Origin: Bog-756 sp963718405
GTDB lineage: Bacteria > Actinomycetota > Acidimicrobiia > Acidimicrobiales > RAAP-2
DNA: 64,000 nt
Reading direction: 5' to 3'
Assembly (NCBI GenBank): GCA_963718405.1
Contig: CAVQYZ010000004.1
Location: 434,001 to 498,000 of the forward strand
Positions 8,573 to 17,175 of the stretch are shown one piece after another (the first letter of the stretch is position 1; every line of letters begins with the position of its first letter). The notes below the pieces were generated by a model. It had not been told where the DNA came from. It saw only the letters and a program-made list of their open reading frames with translations, and ran no database searches. The position numbers and the translations under genes were made by a program.

Positions 8573-11337
8573 TCGCGCCCGGGGCGTCGGCGCCCGCTCG
8601 CCGTGGGCGGCGGGGCCTGTTCGCCGCCGTGATGGTCGGCCTGGTGGCTGTGGTGGTGCTGGCTTCGGCCGGCCAGGGGGGCGCGTCCCCGGCCGGGGTG
8701 GTCAACGGTTGCAACCAGGCGACACCCGTGGCCGGGTGCCAGGGGATCGTGACCGGCCTGCCGGCCACGGCCTCCCAGGTGACGGTGCATGGCTACGGGC
8801 AATACAGCAACCTGGCCATCACCGTCAACCAGACCAAGAACCTGGTCAACCAGGCCGTCTCGGTCTCCTGGACCGGGGGAGCGCCCACCTTCAGCAATGC
8901 TGGCAACGGCGAGTTCGACTCCACCTACAACGGCAACTACCTCCAGATCTTCCAGTGCTGGGGTGACCCCCAGACATCCGACCCCAGCGGGGCCGGGTCG
9001 GGGCCTCTGCCGACCCAGTGCGAGTTCGGTGGCGAGAGCGATACCCCGACCAGCTCGTACCCGATCCAGAACGTGGGCTTCGAGTACTCCCGGGTCCTGA
9101 GCGAGCCGGGGTGGGACGGGTACGACCAGCTGAAGGACACCCCCGGCATCTACCTCGACAAGTCCACCGGGTTCCTGGTCCAACCGTTCCAACCGGTGAA
9201 CGGGGCGGTGGTCGACCAGCAGGCCAACTACAACTACCTGGCCAACCCGTTCAAGCCCCAGGACTTCTGGCTCAATCCGGACTTCAGCTTCGCCACCACC
9301 AACGAGATCGACTTCGCCCGTACCTATGGCAACGGGACGGGCACCCAGCTGTTCCAGATGGACACCGGACTCGAAGCTCCCGGGTTGGGCTGCGGACAGA
9401 ACATCCAGAAGGTGGGGGGCGGCACCACCACTCCGCAGTGCTGGTTGGTGGTGGTCCCGAGGAGCACCCCGACCGCGGAGAACCCGGCCAATGTCAATGA
9501 CGTGAGCAGTGTGGTCACCTCGGCATTGACCCCCGAGGCCTGGGCCCACCGGATCGCCATCCCCTTGCAGTTCAACCCGGTGGGTTCCAGCTGCCCCGTC
9601 AACGGACCCACCCAGGCGATCGAAGGCGCCGAGATGGCGGCCCCGGCGGTGGAGGCGTGGCAGCCATCGCTGTGCGATCTGCCCGGGAAGACCTCGTTCA
9701 ACTACACCCTGGACGACGACGACCTGGCCCGTCAGAACCTCAGCCAGCCGCAGTACGGCTCGGTCGGGATGTCGGTGTTCTCCGATCCGTTCTCCAAGGG
9801 TGTCACCACCAAGAACCCGGTGGTCTACGCCCCGCTGACCCTCTCGGGGGTGGTGGTGGCGTTCAACATCGAGCGGGTCCCCATCGTGGAGCCGAACGGC
9901 AATCTCCAACCCCAAGAGGACGCCCTGAGTGGTGACCGGCTGGCCCACATCTACCTGACACCGCTGCTGGCGGCCCGACTATTGACCGAGTCGTACAAGG
10001 ATCAACTCCAAGGGGTCAGGAACGACACCTCGCCCAAGTACAGCTGGATCCAGAACAATCCGGACAGCGTCTTTGCCGACCCGCAATTCCTCCAGTACAA
10101 CCCGGAGTTCTCCCAACTCAGCTCGCAGTACCAGACCGACGCCGGCACACTCCTGGTCGAAGAGGGAAGCTCGGATGCCACGCTCGAACTGTGGAAGTGG
10201 GTGCTGTCCGATCCCCAGGCCGTGGCGTGGTTGGACGGGTCGCAGGACAGCTCGATGCAGGTCAACCCGTACTACAAGATCCCGGCGAAGGACGCCCCGG
10301 TGCCCAATGACTTCCCGAAGAGCGACCCCTACTGCCTGACCACGGACTCCACCGTCTACGGACCGCCGCCCGCCCCGGCCCGCCCCCTGTGTGTCCTCGA
10401 CTGGTCCCCCTACGAGCTCAGCATGCTGGCCGCCGCCGAGGGAGCCGCCACCGCCAACGACGGCGCCAAGACCACCTTCAATCCCGCCAACACCCCCGAC
10501 ACGGCCTGGACCGCCAACGGTCCCCAGATCACGGGCAACTACTTCATCATGTCGGTGACCACCTCCGCTTCGGCGGTCCAGTACGGGCTGCAGGCCGCCA
10601 GCCTGAGCCCGGCCGGCGACGACACCGATCCCTCCTTCGTGGAGCCCGACGGGGCCAGCTTCCTGGCCGGTGAGAAGGCCATGAAGCCGAGTTCGACCCC
10701 GGGGGTGGTGGTGACCGACCCGTCGGCCGGAGGCGGGGCGTACCCCCTCACCATGCTGACGTATGCCGCGGCCATGCCGAAGGCGCTCAACGCCACCTCA
10801 CGGAAGAACTACTCCGCCTTCCTGCGCTATGCCGCCGGGCCCGGCCAGGTCAGCGGGGTCCAGCCGGGGCAACTTCCCGCCGGGTACGAGTCCCTGCCCT
10901 CCAGCCTGATCAGCCAGACCCTGGCGGCCGCCACGGCCATCGAAAAAGGGACCACGGTCACCCCTGCGTCGGAGACCACCACCACCTCGACCAGCTCCAC
11001 CACCGGTGACAACTCCAACCCCGGGTCCTACGGATCCAACTACGGCTCCGGCTCCGGGAACAGTTCGTTGCCGGCGTCGTCCGGGGCCGGTGCGGCTCAC
11101 CACCGCAAGAGCCACCAGTCCATCGGCCCCAGTGTCCTCAGTGCCATCCGGTCCCTGTTCGTCCCCATCGGATTCATGCGGTGGGTACTGCCCCTCCTGT
11201 TGTTGGTGGGGCTGTGCGCCGCAGGCGGTGCGTACCTGGCCAACCTGGGCCGCAAGCGGGCCCTGCCCGAAGGGTTCGAAGACACCGACGAGATGGCGGA
11301 CGACGAGGACCTGGCGCCCGAGGACGATGTGCCGTGA
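8569..11337 (+). CDS. Very large secreted PstS-like/substrate-binding protein with C-terminal anchor
   Basis: About 922 residues from the ATG at 8569, which overlaps the previous stop by four bases. A signal peptide (FAAVMVGLVAVVVLASAGQ) is followed by an N-terminal domain of about 300 residues (LVNQAVSVSWTGGAP; several Cys). A second domain has binding-protein features: PLTLSGVVVAFNIERVP, LTPLLAARLLTESYKDQL and YPLTMLTYAA. It ends in a Thr/Ser/Gly linker, a transmembrane helix (VLPLLLLVGLCAAGGAYL) and an acidic tail. The second half resembles the phosphate-binding-protein superfamily. The N-terminal half was not recognised and looks like an extracellular beta domain. Position in the pst operon suggests it works with the importer; the ligand is unknown. 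Confidence 0.75.
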   Translation: MIAPGASAPARRGRRGLFAAVMVGLVAVVVLASAGQGGASPAGVVNGCNQATPVAGCQGIVTGLPATASQVTVHGYGQYSNLAITVNQTKNLVNQAVSVSWTGGAPTFSNAGNGEFDSTYNGNYLQIFQCWGDPQTSDPSGAGSGPLPTQCEFGGESDTPTSSYPIQNVGFEYSRVLSEPGWDGYDQLKDTPGIYLDKSTGFLVQPFQPVNGAVVDQQANYNYLANPFKPQDFWLNPDFSFATTNEIDFARTYGNGTGTQLFQMDTGLEAPGLGCGQNIQKVGGGTTTPQCWLVVVPRSTPTAENPANVNDVSSVVTSALTPEAWAHRIAIPLQFNPVGSSCPVNGPTQAIEGAEMAAPAVEAWQPSLCDLPGKTSFNYTLDDDDLARQNLSQPQYGSVGMSVFSDPFSKGVTTKNPVVYAPLTLSGVVVAFNIERVPIVEPNGNLQPQEDALSGDRLAHIYLTPLLAARLLTESYKDQLQGVRNDTSPKYSWIQNNPDSVFADPQFLQYNPEFSQLSSQYQTDAGTLLVEEGSSDATLELWKWVLSDPQAVAWLDGSQDSSMQVNPYYKIPAKDAPVPNDFPKSDPYCLTTDSTVYGPPPAPARPLCVLDWSPYELSMLAAAEGAATANDGAKTTFNPANTPDTAWTANGPQITGNYFIMSVTTSASAVQYGLQAASLSPAGDDTDPSFVEPDGASFLAGEKAMKPSSTPGVVVTDPSAGGGAYPLTMLTYAAAMPKALNATSRKNYSAFLRYAAGPGQVSGVQPGQLPAGYESLPSSLISQTLAAATAIEKGTTVTPASETTTTSTSSTTGDNSNPGSYGSNYGSGSGNSSLPASSGAGAAHHRKSHQSIGPSVLSAIRSLFVPIGFMRWVLPLLLLVGLCAAGGAYLANLGRKRALPEGFEDTDEMADDEDLAPEDDVP

Positions 11338-12284
11338 GCGGTATCTCGGCCATCCGATCGGCTTCGGTGCGGACCGCCATGACGGTGGTGACCGTCCCGG
11401 TGGCGGCCGGTTCGCTGGGCCTGGTCTTCGCTCCCTACGCTTCGGCCTCCGCCGTCATCGGTACCGCCGTTCTGGCCGCGCCGGGAGCCACCGGTTCGTC
11501 GCCGGTGCCATCGGGCGGCTCGTCCACCCCGTTCACGGTGGCCCTTCCGCCCCGTGCCGCCTGCCCGGGGGACACCGCCCATGACGGGTACCGCGTCTAC
11601 AGCTACCTGGTACCCAAGGGAACCGACCTGTCGTCGGTGACCTTTGTCGACCTTCCATCCGCCGGGTACGGCCTGAGGTTCGGGGGCCACTACTACGGGG
11701 CCGTCAATACCGCCATCCACACCGGCCAGATCATCGGCATCCCCAACGACTTCGAGTGGGGGGCTCTGGTCGGCCACGTGCCACTCGCCGCGCTGTTGGA
11801 CGGCCCCAGCCGCGGCGTGTGGGAAACCGGCCTGGCCTGTGCCGACACCCGGGGAACCCTGTCCAACGCCTGGAACGCCCAGGTCACCTTCGTGGCCCGG
11901 CCCGGCGACGCCGATGGTTTCGGCTGGACCACGGTTCCCGGCGCCGCGCCCGACTCGTCGACCCCCGGTGCCGGTACGGCCGGCGGCGGATCGACCGTTC
12001 CGGTAAGCGGCCAGACCGGCAAAACCGTCGCAACCGGGGCCACCGCCCCCACCTCTCCGGCCCGGGCGCGCACCAGCCACTCCTCGACCGGCTCCGGCGG
12101 GAAGGACGGCTCCGGCCACGGGCCCCCGGGCCCGGCCCCGGTCGGCGGCACCGCCGCCACGGACGACGCCCCGATCGACATCGCCCTGGCGCTCGGGGTG
12201 CTGGTCATCCTGGTCGGAGTGGTGCTGGTGGTGAGTCGGGCGGTGCAGGCCGGCCGGACCGGCTCGTCGGGGACCGGTCGGTGA
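11334..12284 (+). CDS. Secreted, C-terminally anchored protein of unknown function (CPGD-DGY family, copy 2)
   Basis: About 316 residues from a GTG at 11334 that overlaps the previous stop. It has a signal peptide (AMTVVTVPVAAGSLGLVF), then ACPGDTAHDGYRVYSYLVP, YYGAVNTAIHTGQIIGIPND, and a second Cys in ETGLACADTRG. A Gly/Ser/Thr/Pro-rich linker and a transmembrane helix (IALALGVLVILVGVVLVV) complete it. This is the same architecture and motif order as the gene at 3693-4547, so they are paralogues from an old duplication. It lies between the large binding protein and the sortase-fold gene. Function unknown. Confidence 0.7.
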   Translation: MSGISAIRSASVRTAMTVVTVPVAAGSLGLVFAPYASASAVIGTAVLAAPGATGSSPVPSGGSSTPFTVALPPRAACPGDTAHDGYRVYSYLVPKGTDLSSVTFVDLPSAGYGLRFGGHYYGAVNTAIHTGQIIGIPNDFEWGALVGHVPLAALLDGPSRGVWETGLACADTRGTLSNAWNAQVTFVARPGDADGFGWTTVPGAAPDSSTPGAGTAGGGSTVPVSGQTGKTVATGATAPTSPARARTSHSSTGSGGKDGSGHGPPGPAPVGGTAATDDAPIDIALALGVLVILVGVVLVVSRAVQAGRTGSSGTGR

Positions 12285-12355
12285 CGGGATGACCCTCACC
12301 CGCACCGCCCCGGAGCGGGAGATGCTCCTGGTCCCGACGGACCCGACCCCGACGG

Positions 12356-13345
12356 GTGAAGCGGCGTCGTCTGGTGCTTCGAGGTTCCGTGGGCTCGGAC
12401 AGCTCGGACTACTCCGAGCAGGCCCGGAGGCTGCAGGCGGAGTTCGATGCCACCGGCCACCTGGGTCGCCGCGGTCATCGCCCGGCGAGGGCAACGGTGG
12501 TCGGCACCCGCAAGTGGGCCCTGGTGATGCGGGCGGCACTGCTGGTGCTGGCGGTGGTGTCGATCGGGATGGTGGTGCAACTGGCCTACGTGAGCCGGCT
12601 CGAGCACCGGTCGGCCCAGGTGAACCTGTACAACCAGTTCCGGACCGAACTGGCCCAGGGCACCGGCCCGCTCGGGCCACGCGGCATCCACCACTCCACA
12701 TTGGGCCTCGGCGCCCCCATGGCCCAGATCGCCATTCCGTCCATCGGGGTCAGCCAGGTGGTCCTCGAGGGCACCACCGGCAACATCCTGGCTGACGGAC
12801 CCGGGCATGTGCGCTCGACCGTCTTCCCGGGCGGCACCGGGGACAGCATCATCCTCGGCCGGGCCGCGGCCTACGGCGGGCCCTTCGGTCAGATCAGCCA
12901 CCTCCGCAAGGGAGCAAAGATCACCGTGGTGACCCAGGTCGGGACGTCGGTCTTCCGGGTCATCGACGTCCGTCCGTCCGGGGCCAAGGTCATCAAGGTA
13001 CCGGGCAACTCGTCGGTGCTGACCCTGGGAACGGCTTCGGGCACCCCCTTCGCCCCCTCGGGTGTGGTGTACGTCGACGCCCTCAAGGTCGGTGAGCCGG
13101 TGGCGGCCCAGAACCCACTGGTCAAGACGGTGCCGGCCAGCGAGCGGCCCCTGGGGTTCGACACCGGCGACCTGTGGGCCCTGTCCCTGTGGGTGCTCGG
13201 GCTGGCCGCCCTGGCCGGCGGGGCCATCTGGACCTGGAAGAAGCGGGGCCACGCCCAGGCCTGGATCGTCTTCACCGCCCCGATGCTGCTGGTCTGGATG
13301 TTCGTGGCCGACCAGTTCGCCCGGCTCCTGCCCAACCTGTTGTGA
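12356..13345 (+). CDS. Sortase-fold membrane protein lacking the catalytic residues (pseudo-sortase)
   Basis: About 329 residues from a GTG at 12356. It has an N-terminal transmembrane helix (LLVLAVVSIGMVVQLAYV), a sortase-like domain from AQIAIPSIGVSQVVLEGTT to about residue 245, and two C-terminal helices. In active class E/F sortases the core reads roughly VIAGHR, TLTTC and a downstream Arg. Here the aligned stretches are IILGRAAAYGG (His to Arg), LTLGTAS (Cys to Ala) and PFAPSGVVYV (no Arg). It should therefore be unable to cleave or join sorting signals and may instead bind or scaffold the anchored proteins encoded upstream. A second frame opens at an ATG (12289) five bases after the previous stop; a single missing base could fuse it to this gene, so the N-terminus is uncertain. 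Confidence 0.7.
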   Translation: MKRRRLVLRGSVGSDSSDYSEQARRLQAEFDATGHLGRRGHRPARATVVGTRKWALVMRAALLVLAVVSIGMVVQLAYVSRLEHRSAQVNLYNQFRTELAQGTGPLGPRGIHHSTLGLGAPMAQIAIPSIGVSQVVLEGTTGNILADGPGHVRSTVFPGGTGDSIILGRAAAYGGPFGQISHLRKGAKITVVTQVGTSVFRVIDVRPSGAKVIKVPGNSSVLTLGTASGTPFAPSGVVYVDALKVGEPVAAQNPLVKTVPASERPLGFDTGDLWALSLWVLGLAALAGGAIWTWKKRGHAQAWIVFTAPMLLVWMFVADQFARLLPNLL

Positions 13346-13381
13346 ACCACCCGACCAACCACCGACTGAGGAACTGACCCG

Positions 13382-14209
13382 ATGCTGCTCGAGACCAGAA
13401 CCAGACAACGACCCCAGGTGGACGACACATACCAGGCCGCCAACCTCGAGGCCCGGGAGATCTCGGCCTGGTTCGGCGACCACCAGGTCCTCGACCGGGT
13501 ATCCCTGATGATGGAGTGCCGCCAGGTGACCGCCCTCATCGGTCCGTCCGGTTGCGGGAAGTCGACCTTCCTCCGCATCCTCAACCGGATGCACGAGCTG
13601 ATCCCGGGGGCCTCGCTGGCCGGCGACGTGCTGTTGGATGGCGTGGACATCTACGACCCCAGCCGGAAGCTGACCGAGGCCCGGCGTCACATCGGCATGG
13701 TCTTCCAGAAGCCCAACCCCTTCCCGACCATGTCCATCTACGACAACGTCCTGGCCGGTCTCAAGCTCACCGGCACCCGCAAGGACCAGGACGCCAAGGA
13801 CGAGCTGGTGGAGAGCTGCCTCCAGAAGGCCGGACTGTGGAACGAGGTCGAGAACCGGCTGCGCCAGCCGGGCGGGGCGCTCTCGGGTGGCCAGCAGCAA
13901 CGGCTGTGCATCGCCCGGGCCCTGGCCATCCGGCCCCGGGTGCTGTTGATGGACGAGCCGTGCTCGGCCCTCGACCCCACCTCCACCCGGCGGATCGAGA
14001 CCACCATCGAGGAGCTGAAGACCGAGGTCACCATCGTCATCGTGACCCACAACATGCAACAGGCCCAACGTGTCTCGGCCTACACGGCGTTCTTCCTGGC
14101 CGAGCAGGGGACCCCGGGCTACATCATCGAGCACGGGCCCACCGATGCCATGTTCGATTCGCCCCTCGATCCCCGGACGCTGGACTACGTGCACGGACGC
14201 TTCGGCTGA
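13382..14209 (+). CDS. pstB: Phosphate ABC transporter ATP-binding protein PstB
   Basis: A 275-residue ABC ATPase. Walker A is GPSGCGKST (about residues 55-63), the Q-loop lies in MVFQKPNPFPTMSIYDN, the signature is LSGGQQQRLCIARAL, Walker B is VLLMDEPCSALDP, and the switch His is in VTHNMQQAQR. The PNPFPMS-type segment and the polyphenylalanine-free Q-loop are typical of PstB. It powers phosphate import through PstCA and closes the operon, 36 bases after the sortase-fold gene. No phoU follows. Confidence 0.95.
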   Translation: MLLETRTRQRPQVDDTYQAANLEAREISAWFGDHQVLDRVSLMMECRQVTALIGPSGCGKSTFLRILNRMHELIPGASLAGDVLLDGVDIYDPSRKLTEARRHIGMVFQKPNPFPTMSIYDNVLAGLKLTGTRKDQDAKDELVESCLQKAGLWNEVENRLRQPGGALSGGQQQRLCIARALAIRPRVLLMDEPCSALDPTSTRRIETTIEELKTEVTIVIVTHNMQQAQRVSAYTAFFLAEQGTPGYIIEHGPTDAMFDSPLDPRTLDYVHGRFG

Positions 14210-14286
14210 GGATTCCGGTGGCCGTGGGGGAGGGTCCTCACGGAGTACCGGACCGGCGGCGAGTTCCCCCCTGTCGGCCTAGTGAC

Positions 14287-14306
14287 CAGGTAGGTATACT
14301 CACCTG
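14287..14306. promoter_or_regulatory. 20-bp imperfect palindrome around a -10-like element
   Basis: CAGGTAGGTATACTCACCTG is an imperfect palindrome centred on GTATAC. TATACT inside it resembles a -10 hexamer and lies about 43 bases before the start at 14343. It could be an operator overlapping the promoter of the two small downstream genes. No known regulator consensus was recognised. Confidence 0.4.
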
Positions 14307-14342
14307 AGACCTTCTCAGCTGTGTACGAACGGCTTTACTCCG

Positions 14343-14684
14343 ATGAACCAGTCAAGCGATCCCCAGGCCGGGCAGGCCTATACGCGAGCATCGGTGGAGG
14401 CCTACCTCCGCGCCGCGGCCACCGAGCGGCTGCGGCTCCAGTCGGCCATCGCCGAGGCCCAGGCCCGGACGGCCGAGGCCCGCCGGATGGAGGAGCAGCT
14501 CCACGCCTCCGGCCTGGACACCGAGGCCGTTCCGGTTGACGGGTACGACGGGCGCCGCCCGGCGGTGGTCGAGAGCTCGGACTCCCTGACCCGGCGCCTT
14601 CCCTTCGGGTTGAACGGCCAACCGTCGCAACGGCACGGGCAGGACCGGCCCACGGCGGCGGCCGTGACTGACCCCGGGCGATGA
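14343..14684 (+). CDS. Small hypothetical protein with N-terminal coiled coil
   Basis: 113 residues. The segment at about 16-55 (YLRAAATERLRLQSAIAEAQ and onward) is Ala/Glu/Arg-rich with coiled-coil character. The rest is polar and probably disordered. It has no signal peptide or membrane segment. Its stop overlaps the next start (ATGA), so it is paired with a second coiled-coil protein, and both lie just downstream of pstB behind their own palindromic promoter-like region. No family was recognised. Codon use fits its neighbours, which supports it as real. Confidence 0.6.
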   Translation: MNQSSDPQAGQAYTRASVEAYLRAAATERLRLQSAIAEAQARTAEARRMEEQLHASGLDTEAVPVDGYDGRRPAVVESSDSLTRRLPFGLNGQPSQRHGQDRPTAAAVTDPGR

Positions 14685-14983
14685 CCCGGCGATCGGCGGC
14701 TCGGGGCCAGTCCCCGGCGGCCCCGGCCCCGACCCTTCGGGAGGTCATTCCCGGAGCGGTGGTGGAGGAACTGGTGGAGCGCAACGAGAGCCAGATCGAT
14801 GCCCTCCGCCGCCAGTTGGATGCCGCCCTGGACCAAGCCGAAGAGGCCGAGCGCAAGGTGGCCGAGCTCTCGGGCACGCCGTACTCCAGCGTGCTGGCCG
14901 ATGACGGTCCCGGCGATCGTGGCCGGCACAGCCCCCGGCCGCCCCGGACCACGGTGGTGACCCGACCCCGACCGACCACCTGA
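14681..14983 (+). CDS. Small hypothetical coiled-coil protein
   Basis: 100 residues, starting inside the stop of the previous gene. The middle (LRRQLDAALDQAEEAERKVA, about 42-61) is a clear heptad-type coiled coil. The ends are Pro/Arg/Thr-rich and likely disordered. Together with the preceding coiled-coil protein it may form a hetero-oligomer; that is inference from overlap and similar build. No known family recognised. Confidence 0.55.
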   Translation: MTRRSAARGQSPAAPAPTLREVIPGAVVEELVERNESQIDALRRQLDAALDQAEEAERKVAELSGTPYSSVLADDGPGDRGRHSPRPPRTTVVTRPRPTT

Positions 14984-15006
14984 CCGTACCTCGCCCTACC
15001 GGAGCG

Positions 15007-15681
15007 TCAGGGGGCCACCCCGGCCCGGGCTACGAACCCGTCGAACAGGGTGCGGATCTGGTCCTCGGGGCCCTGTCCCTGGTGGTTGAAGCCGGAGAGG
15101 ATCTCCTGGGCCTCGGAGGGTCCCATCCGGCTGGCGGCCCGGGCCTCGTCGATCCAGGGCCCGACGATCTCAGCCGTCACTTCGGGATGGAACTGAACGC
15201 CGGTATGGGGTCCCAGCACAAAGGCCTGGACGCACACGTCGGTCCGGGCCAGCGCCACCGCTCCGGGTGGCACGGTGAACTGGTCCTGGTGCCACATCAG
15301 CCAGGGCCCGGTGGGCACCCGCTCCGGGTCGTCGGTGTCGATCCGATGCCAGCCCCGCTCGGGTCGGGAGGCCCGGTTCACCCGGGCCCCCAGGACCTGG
15401 GCCAGCAGCTGACCGCCGAAGCAGACCCCGAGGACCGCAGTACCGGCGTCCACCACTGCTGCCACCAGGCGGCGTTCGGGCGGGATCCAAGGCACGGTGT
15501 GGTCGGTGGTCGAAGCCACCGAGCCCATGACCACCAAGAGGTCGAAGGAGCCGGGCCGGGGCAGCTCCGCTGCTCCGCCATCGGCCCGGTGCACCCCGAT
15601 CTCGAAGCCCAGCTCAATGGCTCGTCGTCCCAGAGCGCCGGGCGGATCGGCCTCGTTGTGGGTCAGGAAGGCTATTCGCAT
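15007..15681 (-). CDS. Class I glutamine amidotransferase-like protein
   Basis: 224 residues from MRIAFLTHNEADPPGALG; the frame stays open upstream, but the Arg/Pro-rich extension looks non-coding. It has the nucleophile elbow GVCFGGQ with Cys87, and GVQFHPEVT with the catalytic His followed by Glu, so the Cys-His-Glu triad is complete. Size and motifs match stand-alone GMP-synthase-like amidotransferases, which hydrolyse glutamine or gamma-glutamyl compounds for an unknown acceptor. No synthetase partner is adjacent. Transcribed opposite to the YcaQ-like gene, with about 155 bases between the starts. Confidence 0.85.
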   Translation of the reverse strand: MRIAFLTHNEADPPGALGRRAIELGFEIGVHRADGGAAELPRPGSFDLLVVMGSVASTTDHTVPWIPPERRLVAAVVDAGTAVLGVCFGGQLLAQVLGARVNRASRPERGWHRIDTDDPERVPTGPWLMWHQDQFTVPPGAVALARTDVCVQAFVLGPHTGVQFHPEVTAEIVGPWIDEARAASRMGPSEAQEILSGFNHQGQGPEDQIRTLFDGFVARAGVAP

Positions 15682-15836
15682 GGTCACCACCGATACCCCG
15701 TGGGGAAGAACACCACTCACCTCGAGCTCTCGGGAGGAACCAGGCCAGACTATGCGAGGAGGCGGCTCCATCGGTGATGGCCGTACGTACCCACGGTTCC
15801 TCCTCGGTCGGCCGGGGTCCGCCCTACGATCCCCCG

Positions 15837-17117
15837 ATGGCCCGTAGCCGTCCCCTCTCCCGGAGCCAGGCCCGGCGCCTGGCCGTCGAGGCCCAGGGCC
15901 TCGGAGCGCCGCGGCCCACACCCGGAGCCCGTGGGCCCGGCCCGGCCCGGCTGCTACGGGTGGTGGATCAGGTCGGGACCGTCCAGCTCGATGCCGTCAA
16001 CGTCCTCGAGCGCACCCAGTTCCTGGTGCCCTTCAGCCGGATCGGGGCCTACGACAAGTCGGCCCTGCTGGGGTTGACCGGGGCCGGGGGTGCCTGCTTC
16101 GAGTACTGGGGCCACGCCGCCTCGCTCCTGCCGGTGGAGCTGTACCCGTGCTTCCGCTGGAAGATGGACCGGTGGCGCCACGATCTGGTCGACAGCCCCA
16201 CGGTGCAGGAGCGGCGCCGCCAGTGGCGAGCGGCCCACCGGGGATACCTGGCCGCGGTGCTCGACGAGGTGGCCGAGCGCGGCCCCTTGCCGGCCTCCAA
16301 GCTCTCTGATCCCCGCCGGCGGGACGGTCAGTGGTGGGATCGGCGCAGTGACGGGCGCCGGGCCCTCGAGCTGCTGTTCGGGGACGGGGTGCTGGCGGCT
16401 TGGCGGAGCCCGAACTTCGAACGGGTGTACGACCTGACGGAGCGGGTGATCCCGGCCGAGGTGCTCAGTCAACCACCGCCATCGGACGAGGAGGCCCAGC
16501 GCCGGCTGATGGTCCGGGCCGCCCGGTGCCTGGGCGTGGCCACCGCCGCCGATCTGGCCGACTACTTCTGGCTCCGGCCTGGTCCGGGCAGGACCCGGGT
16601 GGAGGAGCTGGTGGAGGAGGGCCGGTTGGAGCCGGTGGCCGTGGAGGGGTGGACCAAGCCGGGTTACGTGCTGCCCGGCGTTCGGCTCCGGCCCCTCCGC
16701 CGGCACCAGGCCACCCTCCTGTCCCCGTTCGACTCGCTGATCTGGACCCGGGAACGCACCGAGCGGCTGTTCGATTTTCACTACCGCATCGGCATCTACG
16801 TGCCCGGGCACCTGCGCACCCACGGGTACTACGTGCTCCCGCTCCTGATCGGGGACCAGTTGGTGGCCCGATTCGATCTCAAGACCGATCGCACCACCAA
16901 CACCCTGCAGGTGCTGGGCTCCTACCTCGAACCGGCGGCCTCGGCGGCCACGGTGCTCGAGCTGGCGCCGGCCGAGCTCCACCGGCTCCGGGCGTGGTTG
17001 GGTCTCGACCGGCTGTCGGTGGGCCCCCGGGGCGATCTGGCCCGGGGCCTACGCCGGGCCATCGCCGCGGCCGACCCCGGGCCGGGGGGTGGCCGGTCGA
17101 CCGACCGTCTACGGTAG
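15837..17117 (+). CDS. Winged-helix YcaQ/AlkX-family DNA glycosylase-like protein
   Basis: About 426 residues from the ATG at 15837. It belongs to the HTH_42 (YcaQ/AZL) family. The motif VQLDAVNVL near residue 50 fits the catalytic Q-hydrophobic-D/Q pattern reported for AlkX/AlkZ glycosylases. FEYWGHAASLLP, LLSPFDSLIW and FDFHYRIGIYVP are other family blocks. Members unhook interstrand crosslinks or remove bulky alkyl adducts, or give self-resistance to DNA-alkylating natural products. No biosynthetic cluster is nearby, so a housekeeping repair role is more likely. Family firm; substrate inferred. Confidence 0.85.
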   Translation: MARSRPLSRSQARRLAVEAQGLGAPRPTPGARGPGPARLLRVVDQVGTVQLDAVNVLERTQFLVPFSRIGAYDKSALLGLTGAGGACFEYWGHAASLLPVELYPCFRWKMDRWRHDLVDSPTVQERRRQWRAAHRGYLAAVLDEVAERGPLPASKLSDPRRRDGQWWDRRSDGRRALELLFGDGVLAAWRSPNFERVYDLTERVIPAEVLSQPPPSDEEAQRRLMVRAARCLGVATAADLADYFWLRPGPGRTRVEELVEEGRLEPVAVEGWTKPGYVLPGVRLRPLRRHQATLLSPFDSLIWTRERTERLFDFHYRIGIYVPGHLRTHGYYVLPLLIGDQLVARFDLKTDRTTNTLQVLGSYLEPAASAATVLELAPAELHRLRAWLGLDRLSVGPRGDLARGLRRAIAAADPGPGGGRSTDRLR

Positions 17118-17175
17118 GACCCCTGGTACGGGGAAGTGCCGGCGTGGTACGGGGAGTACCAGCGACAGGGGGGAC

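Noticed and set aside
12289..12795. Separate gene starting at the ATG 12289 in another frame
   Set aside because: It overlaps the sortase-fold coding frame almost entirely and turns into low-information Gly/Arg sequence; at most its first residues belong to the sortase-fold gene through a missing base.
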